NCBI RefSeq assembly: GCF_030125375.1
Contig: NZ_JASJUU010000004.1
Location: 248,001-312,000, forward strand
From: Pseudoalteromonas umbrosa
GTDB taxonomy: Bacteria > Pseudomonadota > Gammaproteobacteria > Enterobacterales > Alteromonadaceae
Reading direction: 5' to 3'
Length of the DNA: 64,000 bases
Shown: positions 52,550 through 61,240 of the stretch, piece after piece
How positions within the stretch are numbered: the stretch's first letter is position 1
Layout: each line of letters opens with the position of its first letter
Program-made: the position numbers and the translations under genes
Notes under the pieces: generated by a model
Databases searched by the model: none
Told to the model about the DNA's origin: nothing
The model's input: the letters and a program-made list of their open reading frames with translations, nothing else

Positions 52550-53194
52550 ATGAAACAGTATCAAAAAGATTTTATTGAATTTGCGCTGGAAAAGCAGGTG
52601 CTAAAGTTTGGTGAGTTTACGCTTAAATCAGGTCGTACTAGCCCTTACTTCTTTAATGCTGGCTTATTTAATACGGGTCGTGACCTTGCGCGTTTAGGTC
52701 GTTTTTATGCTGCAGCACTAGAAGATGCGGGCATTGCTTATGATGTGCTATTTGGCCCAGCCTATAAAGGCATTCCAATTGCGACAACAACTGCGGTTGC
52801 ACTGGCTGATCACCATGACAAAGACGTACCTTACTGCTTTAATCGTAAAGAGAAAAAGCAGCACGGTGAAGGCGGAAACCTAGTTGGTTCAGAGCTTAAA
52901 GGCCGTATTATGTTGGTTGATGATGTGATAACAGCAGGTACTGCGATCCGTGAGTCGATGGAAATTATCAAGGCGAATGAAGCAGACTTAGCTGGTGTAT
53001 TGATTGCCCTTGACCGTCAGGAAAAAGGTAAAGGTGAGCTTTCTGCAATTCAAGAAGTAGAGCGCGACTTTGGCACAGAAGTGGTGTCGATTGTTAAGCT
53101 TGCTGATCTAATTACTTACCTAGAGCAACAAGGTAGCGCGTCTGAGCATCTAGCGGCAGTTAAAGCGTACCGTGACCAATACGGTGTTGCTTAA
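52550..53194 (+). CDS. pyrE: Orotate phosphoribosyltransferase
   Basis: PyrE joins orotate to PRPP to form OMP in pyrimidine synthesis. The 214-residue protein starts MKQYQKDFIEFALEKQVLKFG and has KSGRTSPYFFNAGLF. The flexible loop is KEKKQHGEGG, and the PRPP motif is IMLVDDVITAGTA. It is co-transcribed with rph, and the operon ends at a strong terminator. I saw no clear attenuator between rph and pyrE. Confidence 0.97.
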   Translation: MKQYQKDFIEFALEKQVLKFGEFTLKSGRTSPYFFNAGLFNTGRDLARLGRFYAAALEDAGIAYDVLFGPAYKGIPIATTTAVALADHHDKDVPYCFNRKEKKQHGEGGNLVGSELKGRIMLVDDVITAGTAIRESMEIIKANEADLAGVLIALDRQEKGKGELSAIQEVERDFGTEVVSIVKLADLITYLEQQGSASEHLAAVKAYRDQYGVA

Positions 53195-53220
53195 GTTGTA
53201 ACTAAATTGAGTACTTACTA

Positions 53221-53251
53221 AAAATACCAGCCAACAGGCTGGTATTTTTTT
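53221..53251 (+). terminator. Terminator of rph-pyrE
   Basis: AATACCAGCC (53223-53232) and GGCTGGTATT (53237-53246) form a 10-bp stem with an AACA loop, then a T run. Confidence 0.92.
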
Positions 53252-53340
53252 GTCTGTGCAAAAGTGTTTTGCGTACAAAGTCAGCCTAGGCTCATTGGAG
53301 TATGTTACTCTAGGGGCAATTTTCATAACTAGCTGAACTT

Positions 53341-54690
53341 ATGCATATTCATATTCTTGGGATCTGCGGCACCTTTATGGGGGGCATTGCCGCCATCGCA
53401 CAATCTTTGGGCCATAAAGTCACGGGCTCAGACCAAAACGTTTATCCGCCAATGAGTACCCAACTTGAGTCTTTGGGTATTGAATTAACGCAAGGTTATG
53501 ACCCCGCTCAGTTAGAGCCAAGGCCGGATGTGGTTGTGATAGGCAATGCAATGAGTCGCGGCAACCCCTGTGTAGAGTATGTGTTAGAGAAAGGCCTGCC
53601 GTATACATCTGGACCTGAGTGGTTAAAACAGCATGTATTGCAAGATGCTTGGGTACTCGCTGTTGCTGGCACACATGGCAAAACCACCACAGCCAGTATG
53701 CTAGCTTGGTTGCTAGAATATGCAGGTCTTAAACCTGGCTTTTTAATCGGTGGGATTGTGCAAAATTTTGGTTTATCCGCTCGGATTACCGATACGCCAT
53801 TCTTTGTTATCGAAGCCGATGAATATGACACCGCATTTTTTGATAAGCGCAGCAAGTTTGTGCACTATTTACCACGTACGTTAATTCTGAATAACCTTGA
53901 GTTTGATCATGCAGACATTTTTGCTGATCTAAATGCCATCCAGACCCAATTCCACCATTTAATCAGAACCTTGCCTGGGCAGGGGAAAGCGATTTATCCA
54001 GCACAAGATAGTGCAATAAATGAGGTGTTAGAGCGTGGTTTTTGGAGTCAAAAAGAATCGCTTGATGGGGATTGGTCGTATCAATTAATCGCGCCAGACG
54101 GCAGCCGCTTTAACGTGCTGTTGCAGGGCGAAGAAGTTGGTGAGGTAAACTGGTCTGCCATTGGTGAGCACAATGTGAAAAACGCCATTATGGCGATTGC
54201 TGCCGCGCGTCATGTCGGGATCCCAGTTGAGGTAAGCATTGAAGCACTGCAAACTTTCAAGTCGCCAAAACGTCGTATGGAACTCAAAGCCGAAATTGGT
54301 GGTGTGAGTGTATATGATGATTTTGCACATCATCCAACCGCGATTGAAACGACGCTTGCTGGGCTTCGTGCAAAGGTGGGCAGTGATGAAATCATTGCTA
54401 TTTTGGAGCCGCGCTCAAATACCATGAAAATGGGTGTGCACCAAGATACGTTAATGAATGCGCTTGGCGCCGCTGATGAGGCCTTAGTCTATGAGCCACA
54501 AGGTCTTTCATGGTCATTAAAAGAAGCGGCACACAAAGCGGGTCGCCAATGTTTTGCGAGTACAGATGATATTATTAAGTACGTGATTTCGCAGGCCAAA
54601 CCAAATCAGCATATTTTAATTATGAGTAACGGTGGTTTTAATGGCATTCATGATGCCCTAACTGCTGAACTTAAAAAGGTAATGTCATAA
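53341..54690 (+). CDS. mpl: Murein tripeptide ligase Mpl
   Basis: Mpl joins recycled L-Ala-D-Glu-mesoDAP tripeptide to UDP-MurNAc, closing the wall-recycling loop that AmpD feeds. The 449-residue protein starts MHIHILGICGTFMGGIAAIA, the Rossmann loop of Mur ligases. It has the ATP site VAGTHGKTTTASML, the EADEYDTAFFDKRSKF motif and the C-terminal DDFAHHPTAIETTL and LEPRSNTMKMG segments, which set Mpl apart from MurC. It is followed 4 bp later by ubiX. Confidence 0.96.
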   Translation: MHIHILGICGTFMGGIAAIAQSLGHKVTGSDQNVYPPMSTQLESLGIELTQGYDPAQLEPRPDVVVIGNAMSRGNPCVEYVLEKGLPYTSGPEWLKQHVLQDAWVLAVAGTHGKTTTASMLAWLLEYAGLKPGFLIGGIVQNFGLSARITDTPFFVIEADEYDTAFFDKRSKFVHYLPRTLILNNLEFDHADIFADLNAIQTQFHHLIRTLPGQGKAIYPAQDSAINEVLERGFWSQKESLDGDWSYQLIAPDGSRFNVLLQGEEVGEVNWSAIGEHNVKNAIMAIAAARHVGIPVEVSIEALQTFKSPKRRMELKAEIGGVSVYDDFAHHPTAIETTLAGLRAKVGSDEIIAILEPRSNTMKMGVHQDTLMNALGAADEALVYEPQGLSWSLKEAAHKAGRQCFASTDDIIKYVISQAKPNQHILIMSNGGFNGIHDALTAELKKVMS

Positions 54691-54694
54691 ACCT

Positions 54695-55312
54695 ATGTCA
54701 CAATTTAAAGATCCAATTACGTTAGCATTTAGCGGCGCATCGGGTGCGCCATATGGCCTACGTTTATTAGAAGTTTTGGTCGCACTGGATTATCAAGTCT
54801 TTGTGCTTATCTCTAGCGCCGCGCGTGTGGTACTGGATACTGAGTCCAACGTTAAACTCTCTGGCAATGAAGCCAAAGCCACTGAACAGCTCAGTGCACT
54901 ATGCAACGCCAAAGAAGGTCAAATTCAAGTCTTTGGGAAAGACAATTGGTTTAGTCCTGTTGCATCTGGTTCTGCCGCACCAAAGAAAATGGTGGTGTGT
55001 CCGTGTAGCGCAGGAAGTGTCTCAGCGATTGCACTGGGTGCATCAGATAACTTACTTGAGCGTGCAGCGGATGTGGTGATCAAAGAGCGTGGACAGTTAA
55101 TATTGGTGCCACGAGAGACGCCATTTAGCCCAATCCATTTGGAAAATATGCTCAAGTTGAGTCAATTGGGCGTCACTATTATGCCTGCTGCGCCGGGGTT
55201 TTATCATCAACCGCAATCAATCGAAGATTTGGTTGATTTTATGGTGGCACGGATTTTAGACCATCTAAACATTGAACATAATCTGGCAAAACGCTGGGGA
55301 TATGGCGAATAA
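54695..55312 (+). CDS. ubiX: Flavin prenyltransferase UbiX
   Basis: UbiX attaches a dimethylallyl group to FMN, making the cofactor that the UbiD decarboxylase needs for ubiquinone synthesis. The 205-residue protein has the flavin-binding AFSGASGAPYGLRLLE start, the APKKMVVCPCSAGSVSAIA segment and RETPFSPIHLENML. It overlaps functionally with ispB in this window. It is co-transcribed with mpl, a pairing common in Alteromonadales and Vibrionales. Confidence 0.96.
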   Translation: MSQFKDPITLAFSGASGAPYGLRLLEVLVALDYQVFVLISSAARVVLDTESNVKLSGNEAKATEQLSALCNAKEGQIQVFGKDNWFSPVASGSAAPKKMVVCPCSAGSVSAIALGASDNLLERAADVVIKERGQLILVPRETPFSPIHLENMLKLSQLGVTIMPAAPGFYHQPQSIEDLVDFMVARILDHLNIEHNLAKRWGYGE

Positions 55313-55354
55313 ATTGTTTGAAAACACATTATGGGGATTGGGGATCCGAAATAC

Positions 55355-56275
55355 ATGACAACTGCATTAAGTATAAAAGGCTTAAAAAAAGTCTATAAAA
55401 ACGGTGTTGAAGCCGTTAAAGGGATAGATTTAGAGGTGCAAGAAGGAGATTTCTTTGCACTGCTTGGTCCCAATGGGGCGGGCAAATCGACAACGATAGG
55501 GGTTATTGCTTCTTTAGTGAATAAAACCCAAGGCGAGGTTAGTGTTTTTGGCCATTCGATTGATACTGCATTAGAAGATGCGAAATCTGAGCTAGGTCTA
55601 GTCCCTCAGGAATTCAACTTTAGCCAGTTCGAAACGCTGAATCAAATTTTGGTGAATCAAGCGGGCTACTATGGCGTACCTCGCCAAGTTGCACATCAGC
55701 GCGCCGAGAAATACCTCAAGCAGCTAGGACTGTTTGATAAAAAAGACAAGCAAGCACGCACCTTATCTGGTGGTATGAAACGCCGCTTAATGATCGCTCG
55801 TGCACTGATGCATGAACCAAAGCTATTGATATTGGATGAGCCTACGGCTGGTGTAGATATAGAGCTAAGACGCTCGATGTGGGATTTCTTGCGTGAAATT
55901 AACAGCCAAGGTGTCACCATTATATTAACAACTCACTATTTAGAAGAGGCTGAGTTATTGTGTCGTAATATCGCCATTATCGATAAAGGGGTGATTGTCG
56001 AGCACACCACAATAAAAGCCTTATTAGCAAAGCTGGACAAAGAAACCTTTATTTTAGACTTACAAGCTCCCATCAAGCCTGTATCGCTGTCAGGGTACCA
56101 GTTTACCTTGATTGATGATCACACGCTTGAAGTCGAAGTGGAGAAGTCACAAGGGCTTAACGGTGTCTTTGCGCAATTGAGCGAGCAGGGCAATACAGTG
56201 TTAAGTATGCGTAATAAAGCGAATCGCTTAGAGGAGCTATTTGTGGGGTTATTAGAGCAGGGGCGTAAGCAATGA
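55355..56275 (+). CDS. ABC transporter ATP-binding protein, YadG type
   Basis: This is the ATPase of a two-gene ABC-2 exporter. From ATG 55355 it has 306 residues, close to E. coli YadG (308); the ATG at 55331 is less conserved. It shows Walker A (GPNGAGKST), Q-loop, signature LSGGMKRRL, Walker B LLILDEPTAGVD and the H-loop TTHYLEEAE, then a short C-terminal regulatory part. Its stop overlaps the permease start (ATGA), so the two are translationally coupled. The substrate is unknown. Confidence 0.92.
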   Translation: MTTALSIKGLKKVYKNGVEAVKGIDLEVQEGDFFALLGPNGAGKSTTIGVIASLVNKTQGEVSVFGHSIDTALEDAKSELGLVPQEFNFSQFETLNQILVNQAGYYGVPRQVAHQRAEKYLKQLGLFDKKDKQARTLSGGMKRRLMIARALMHEPKLLILDEPTAGVDIELRRSMWDFLREINSQGVTIILTTHYLEEAELLCRNIAIIDKGVIVEHTTIKALLAKLDKETFILDLQAPIKPVSLSGYQFTLIDDHTLEVEVEKSQGLNGVFAQLSEQGNTVLSMRNKANRLEELFVGLLEQGRKQ

Positions 56276-57045
56276 GCATATTAAAATACCGTGTTGCACT
56301 GAAAAGTATTTGGATTAAAGAGTGCATACGCTTTTTGCGTATTTGGGTGCAAACCTTAGTACCGCCAGCCATTACGATGACGCTTTACTTTATTATTTTT
56401 GGTAGTTTGATTGGGTCTCGCATTGGTGAAATGGGCGGCTTTGGCTATATGGAGTTTATTGTGCCGGGTCTTATCATGATGTCGGTGATCACCAACTCCT
56501 ACTCAAATGTGGCCTCTAGCTTTTATTCAACAAAGTTTCAAAAGAGCATTGAAGAGCTATTGGTTGCGCCCGTGCCTAACTATGTAATTGTACTCGGTTA
56601 CATGGGGGGCGGTATGGCTCGTGGCATGCTGGTTGGCTTAATTGTAAGCTTGGTTAGTTTGTTCTTTGTGGATATTCAAATTCATAATATCGCAGTGATT
56701 GTGGCTACGGTGGTGCTCACCTCTGCTGTGTTTGCACTTGGCGGTTTGATCAACGCCGTGTATGCAAACAGCTTTGATGATATCAGTATTATTCCGACCT
56801 TTGTGTTAACGCCGTTAACGTATCTGGGGGGGGTATTTTATTCGATTCAGTTGCTCCCTGAGTTTTGGCAAGGCGTATCGCAAATCAACCCAATCATCTA
56901 TATGGTTAACGCGTTCAGGTATGGTTTCTTAGGTGTATCGGACGTCAATATCTATGTTGCATTTGGGGTGCTCATTGGTTTTATTTCTGTGCTATTTACG
57001 ATTGCACTGACACTGATTAAGCGTGGTGTTGGATTAAGGCATTAA
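56272..57045 (+). CDS. ABC-2 type transporter permease, YadH type
   Basis: The 257-residue protein has six membrane segments (about 24-48, 58-82, 105-130, 138-160, 167-190 and 225-250). It has the ABC-2 signatures PPAITMTLYFIIFGSLIG and the middle FALGGLINAVYANSFDD, and the PLTYLGGVFYSI segment common in drug and polysaccharide exporters. It pairs with the preceding ATPase, with a 4-bp overlap of start and stop. A 10-bp stem lies 26 bp after the stop. E. coli YadGH is of unknown substrate, and so is this pair. Confidence 0.92.
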   Translation: MSILKYRVALKSIWIKECIRFLRIWVQTLVPPAITMTLYFIIFGSLIGSRIGEMGGFGYMEFIVPGLIMMSVITNSYSNVASSFYSTKFQKSIEELLVAPVPNYVIVLGYMGGGMARGMLVGLIVSLVSLFFVDIQIHNIAVIVATVVLTSAVFALGGLINAVYANSFDDISIIPTFVLTPLTYLGGVFYSIQLLPEFWQGVSQINPIIYMVNAFRYGFLGVSDVNIYVAFGVLIGFISVLFTIALTLIKRGVGLRH

Positions 57046-57071
57046 TAAACCATATAAAAGATGTCACACGC

Positions 57072-57097
57072 TTCTGGCTTGTTGCAGCAAGCCAGAA
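57072..57097 (+). terminator. Stem downstream of the YadGH-type exporter
   Basis: TTCTGGCTTG (57072-57081) and CAAGCCAGAA (57088-57097) pair perfectly around TTGCAG. No T-tract follows, so termination may be Rho-dependent. Confidence 0.55.
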
Positions 57098-57104
57098 CTC
57101 TAAA

Positions 57105-57202
57105 CAACTATGTAACAAGCCTGCCTTTTCGTATCGTAAAATTTTCTACTTGCATTGATAAAACTCTACTTACAAATTGCTTCATTTTATGGGGAAGTTG
57201 AC
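57105..57202 (-). mobile_element. Decayed IS3-type end
   Basis: On the minus strand AACTTCCCCATAAAATGAAG and the following TAAGTAGAGTTTTATCAA closely parallel the IS end at 50516-50460. An ATACGAAAAGGCAGG at the position of the orfA start is then broken by stop codons. It is a solo end with no transposase left. Confidence 0.5.
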
Positions 57203-57346
57203 CCTGTCCAGCCATTTTATAGTGGCTTGCGTGTAATGTTATTTTGGTTTACATTTTTGTTTCAGTTTGTGTGCGTTTTTATTTACATTTTGTGTTGTTT
57301 TTGTGTGTGGATTACATACAACATATTTATTTAAAAGGAAATTATA

Positions 57347-58147
57347 ATGATTAGATTCTATTTTATTTTGTTGATAGTGGTTTTTTCTTTACCATCCGTT
57401 GCTGCATCTAAAGTTGGCCGCTTATTTTTCGTCTCCCAAGGGCAAGAAGTTGAAATTCGAAAAACTGGTATTAGAACCAATGTTGATTCACTCACATTTT
57501 ATCGTCAATGTCTTTATAATGAAAATTGCACTTTTAGCGCTAATGATCGTGAAAAGATAGTCGAAGATTTTGTAATAGCTGTTATGTACAACCGCTTATA
57601 TACATATAAGATTGAGCAGTATGATCCTTGTAAGGAATTAAACTGCACTCCTCATTCGATCGATCCTGATATTTTAAATGACGATAATAACTCTGAAGAG
57701 TATATTGATCCTGAAGGTATCAGTCGAAGAGAGTCGCCTGCGTCAACCCAAAGCAGATCTACGGACACAGTTGTTGATGCAGCATTGGCTCAAGTGGGTT
57801 CGAGTTCAGTATTGGCAGTTAGAGATCAGCTTTTAAAAAATAGCAAGCAAAAGCGACTATCAATACATACATTTTTCTTTGAAAAACAAGATTTTCAGCA
57901 TAAACCTTTGATGATGTGTACACTTGAACAAGGTGGTCAATGTCAAGTTAATAGAAATGTAACGGTCACTAACTTTAATGATGGAAGCATTGGTATTGAT
58001 TATCCCTATGATGGTTCTCCAGGTGCTGCTAGATTATCATTGAGTATTTCAGAAGCTATGAGTGAATGGGATTATGAGTGTACCATAGCGAGCACTGGCA
58101 CATTTCCAAATATGACTATGCAACGTGTGTGCTTTTATCGACCTTAA
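57347..58147 (+). CDS. Secreted cysteine-rich protein of unknown function
   Basis: The 266-residue protein has a signal peptide (MIRFYFILLIVVFSLPSVAA) after a good AAGGAAATT ribosome site. The mature part has cysteines near residues 55, 61, 97, 102, 187, 195, 245 and 262, enough for four disulfides, consistent with export. A low-complexity Ser/Thr/Asp linker lies about 110-145. The C-terminal third looks beta-rich (VTVTNFNDGSIGIDYPYDG). I recognise no family. An IS remnant precedes it and a terminator follows, so it stands alone and could be a transferred gene. Confidence 0.7.
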   Translation: MIRFYFILLIVVFSLPSVAASKVGRLFFVSQGQEVEIRKTGIRTNVDSLTFYRQCLYNENCTFSANDREKIVEDFVIAVMYNRLYTYKIEQYDPCKELNCTPHSIDPDILNDDNNSEEYIDPEGISRRESPASTQSRSTDTVVDAALAQVGSSSVLAVRDQLLKNSKQKRLSIHTFFFEKQDFQHKPLMMCTLEQGGQCQVNRNVTVTNFNDGSIGIDYPYDGSPGAARLSLSISEAMSEWDYECTIASTGTFPNMTMQRVCFYRP

Positions 58148-58239
58148 GCTGGTTTGCTCTCTTTGTAGCGTTTCTTCTAGAAGCTACGCTGCGCTTGTGA
58201 ATTTTCACAGCGTGGTTTTGGATAAAGATACGAACAGAT

Positions 58240-58264
58240 AGCAGAGCGTAAGCTCTGCTTTTCC
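58240..58264 (+). terminator. Terminator of the secreted unknown
   Basis: AGCAGAGC (58240-58247) and GCTCTGCT (58252-58259) form an 8-bp stem with a GTAA loop, followed by TTTCCC. Confidence 0.7.
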
Positions 58265-58342
58265 CTTCTTCTTGGGGATTTTATTCACCCCCCTATTTAC
58301 TTTGGCCCTCAAGCTTTTAAAATTGCCCCATTCAAATGCAAT

Positions 58343-59029
58343 ATGATGAGTAACATGGCTGACGCAAACTCTCGAAGTATCACGACAAATCAGACTGGAT
58401 TACATGAAAAGCTCGATGAAATTGTTCAAAAACACTTAAGCGCAGAGTTCAAAAAGCCCATTGCTGAGCACACCTTAAGGGCATTTAATGAGGTCAATGA
58501 AAAAGTACAGGCTTTTTCAGGTCCTATTATTCTAGATTCATGCTGTGGTGTGGGTGAGAGTACGGCAAACTTGGCTAAGCGTCATTCAGATGCCTTGGTT
58601 ATTGGGATTGATAAATCATCGCATCGCCTTGATAAACATGATGTTGAGTACAAGCAAGATGAGCACGGTCAGTATATATTAGTGCAAGCTGATTTAAATG
58701 ATTTCTGGCGCTTGGCTTACGAAGCAAATTGGCAGCCTAGCCACCATTATTTGCTGTATCCAAACCCATGGCCAAAAGCCAAGCATATTCAAAGGCGTTG
58801 GCATGGTGCCGCTGTTTTCCCTTTTATTGTCAAACTTGGCGGTGTACTGGAAGTGAGAAGTAACTGGTCTATTTACGTTGAGGAATTCGCTAGAGCACTG
58901 CAGCTTGCGGGTGTTAAAAGCGATGCTGAGGCGTATGAAAGTGAGCAGGCAATTACGCCCTTTGAGCGCAAGTACTGGGCCAGTGGTCAATCCAGTACTC
59001 GCTTAGTAGTTGATTTAAACCAAACTTAG
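58343..59029 (+). CDS. Second TrmB-like SAM-dependent methyltransferase
   Basis: The 228-residue protein resembles TrmB: a SAM site LDSCCGVGEST, a GIDKSSHRL segment, and YPNPWPKAKHIQRRWHG in place of FPDPWHKKRHHKRR. A C-terminal ITPFERKYW matches TKFEQRG. It lacks the basic N-terminal arm of TrmB (VRSFVKREGR). The D of the PDPW motif is N. It may modify another RNA or a small substrate. A start a few codons later (MADANSR) is possible. Regular TrmB is also encoded here, so this is a paralogue rather than a replacement. Confidence 0.8.
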   Translation: MMSNMADANSRSITTNQTGLHEKLDEIVQKHLSAEFKKPIAEHTLRAFNEVNEKVQAFSGPIILDSCCGVGESTANLAKRHSDALVIGIDKSSHRLDKHDVEYKQDEHGQYILVQADLNDFWRLAYEANWQPSHHYLLYPNPWPKAKHIQRRWHGAAVFPFIVKLGGVLEVRSNWSIYVEEFARALQLAGVKSDAEAYESEQAITPFERKYWASGQSSTRLVVDLNQT

Positions 59030-59055
59030 CTATTTAATCGGTGAGGCCGCAATAG

Positions 59056-60945
59056 CTAGGCCTCATTGAGTTGCACTCGGGCAGTTCCTTCTTTAATGTG
59101 CGGTGCCGCTGCGCCAATGAATTCCCCCTCAAAAAGCGTAATATGTGTACCAGCTAATTGATTTAATTGCGCTTGGTTTTTTATTCCAGAAACAATTAAT
59201 GAGATCTGGCTGTTTTTACATTGCTCGCCGATATGCTTCACCAGCCCTTTAACTTGAGGGTTATCTGCCAGCTGTTCAATCAGCTTTTCGTCCAGTTTTA
59301 CTGCATTAATAGACATTTTAAGTATGCGACTAATAGTGAGCAGGCCACTATTGCGTGAGTTCACTAATATGTTGACACCCTTAGCACGCAATATACTGAT
59401 GATTGCCGTCATATCGTTAAATTGGCTAATAAGCGCCTGTTCGTCCAATTCAAAAGTGATTAAATTAGGTTGCGGGTAGCGGTTAATTGCCTGAGTAATA
59501 CATTCCATCATTTGCGGATCCCGCAAGTCTTGTGGAGTCAAAGCTAAACTCCAAGCAATATTGGTTTTTCGAAATTGTGCCACACATAACTCAAGCATTT
59601 GCTTGGTTAATTGCGAGTTAAGCCGCGAGTGCTTGATAACTTCCCCAAAGGCTTGAGACTTTAATATGACTCCTTGCTCTGTCAGTACTCTTGGCGCACA
59701 GTGGTACTGAACAATCTGCTGATCATTAATGTTAGCTCTAGGGGTAAAATAAGGAATGATCCTATGCTGGTCAAAAGCACTTTGCACCGTTTTCGCAATA
59801 GCTAAATTAGACTCTTGCAGTAACTTGGTTTTCTGTGTTTGCTGCCCATAAATATAGGTAGTTTGATGCAATTGCTGGGCTTGTCTACATGCGATGAAGG
59901 CATTTTCGAGCAACAGACCTTTATTACCACGTGCTATACCTGCTTTAAGTTGAATATATAGCATGGGATCATTGAGAATAGGTCTTGAAAATGGAAACTC
60001 AGAAATTAAATTATTTAAATAGTGCTCACCATTTGGCGTATCACAAAGTAACACCAGTTTTGAGGTGGCCAAGCGATATACCTTAAAAGGAGTGGTTAGG
60101 TTTTGGAAGTAACGCATCACATTTTGAATGACTTTATCACCGACACCTGCGCCATAAAAGCTGATGATTTCTTCAAGTTCACAAATAGAGATAATTGCGA
60201 GGCTCAGGTGCGACCTTTTCGCATTGCCTAAGTCTTGCTCAAGCGCTAAACGGTTTGCAAACCCCGTACGGGCATCGGTTGTAAGGGTGCGACGGTAAAC
60301 AAGCATATACGTGCCAGCCACAAGTAAAGCAATGCAGAAGAAAAAGCTTGCTGACAGAGCTGCTTGAGTTACATTTTCTTGCAGCTGACTTTCTATATGT
60401 GAAATCGTAATGTCTGCGCCTGTGAGGTAAATCTGCCCATTGGGGGTAATATGAGGCACGAATATGGTTTTAAAATGCCCCCATTTATCAGAGGAGATCT
60501 CAAAGACTTCAGTGGTTGATAAAAAGGCCCCTTTATTACTTGTGGTGGCTTCTTCATAGATATCTTTGAATTGGGTGATATGACCTTTGGCAACATCATC
60601 GACTGTATAGCTGGAGGCTGTGAAACGCACATGGGGTGAGTCGTAAACCATTGAGTAGATGTACTCTACGCCAATAGATTGCGCAAGCTTTGTCAATTGT
60701 TCGCTGTGTGCTTTGTATTCGGAAAGTGATAAACCTGCCAAGTTGTCGTGGTAGCTTGAGCCGACAAATAAATTAGCGCTATGTGCCGCGATACGTAACT
60801 TTTCATCTATTTCGCTCATGATTGTCGCTTTACTACTTTGATAGGTGTAGTAAACGTATCCGACAAGAGAGGTGACAAAGATAATAAAGCCTATGAGTAC
60901 CCAAGTTAAAGAAAGGGTACGATGAGCAAAGTTCCATTTAGTCAT
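59056..60945 (-). CDS. GGDEF-EAL domain protein with both active sites degenerate
   Basis: The 629-residue protein has membrane segments near 12-32 and 196-216 that bracket a periplasmic sensor domain (about 40-190, containing YIYSMVYDS, Cache-like). A GGDEF-like domain (about 225-345) follows, whose signature site reads RLATSKLVLL instead of GGDEF. An EAL-like domain (about 375-615) has PRV in place of the EAL site (QYHCAPRVL) and NSRNSGLLTISR instead of DDFGTGYSSL. It therefore should neither make nor break c-di-GMP, and may act as a sensor or binding partner like E. coli CsrD. The frame is intact over 1.9 kb. Confidence 0.85.
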   Translation of the reverse strand: MTKWNFAHRTLSLTWVLIGFIIFVTSLVGYVYYTYQSSKATIMSEIDEKLRIAAHSANLFVGSSYHDNLAGLSLSEYKAHSEQLTKLAQSIGVEYIYSMVYDSPHVRFTASSYTVDDVAKGHITQFKDIYEEATTSNKGAFLSTTEVFEISSDKWGHFKTIFVPHITPNGQIYLTGADITISHIESQLQENVTQAALSASFFFCIALLVAGTYMLVYRRTLTTDARTGFANRLALEQDLGNAKRSHLSLAIISICELEEIISFYGAGVGDKVIQNVMRYFQNLTTPFKVYRLATSKLVLLCDTPNGEHYLNNLISEFPFSRPILNDPMLYIQLKAGIARGNKGLLLENAFIACRQAQQLHQTTYIYGQQTQKTKLLQESNLAIAKTVQSAFDQHRIIPYFTPRANINDQQIVQYHCAPRVLTEQGVILKSQAFGEVIKHSRLNSQLTKQMLELCVAQFRKTNIAWSLALTPQDLRDPQMMECITQAINRYPQPNLITFELDEQALISQFNDMTAIISILRAKGVNILVNSRNSGLLTISRILKMSINAVKLDEKLIEQLADNPQVKGLVKHIGEQCKNSQISLIVSGIKNQAQLNQLAGTHITLFEGEFIGAAAPHIKEGTARVQLNEA

Positions 60946-61240
60946 TGCAGTTCCAGTTGCGTGTAGCGTTAAATAATATTACAAATTTTATATCTTTGGT
61001 TTAAAGTTTACAAAGTTTTTAGCAGATTGCGCGCATTTTTTGTACCTGAAAACTTTCATTTTGTTTATTTATGGAGAAAATATCGGGCAAGTTTATTTTT
61101 TTACACCGCATTTAAAGACTTTCCGGCAACTTTAAAGTAGAGTTAGTGATTTCGTAATAAATTAGTAAGGTGGATGTGCCTGTCAGGCGTGATATCAGCG
61201 CAAGCGCACTTATCTACTCTATTTGTGATTGGGAATAACA

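Larger units (their letters stand above)
57046..57346. other. Intergenic region with terminator stem and IS-end remnant
   Basis: The 301 bp hold the YadGH terminator stem (57072-57097) and a decayed IS end (57105-57202). The rest, up to the ribosome site of the next gene, is very T-rich and probably contains that gene's promoter. Confidence 0.55.

Noticed and set aside
59056..60945. Active diguanylate cyclase or phosphodiesterase
   Set aside because: Neither the GGDEF nor the EAL catalytic residues are present.
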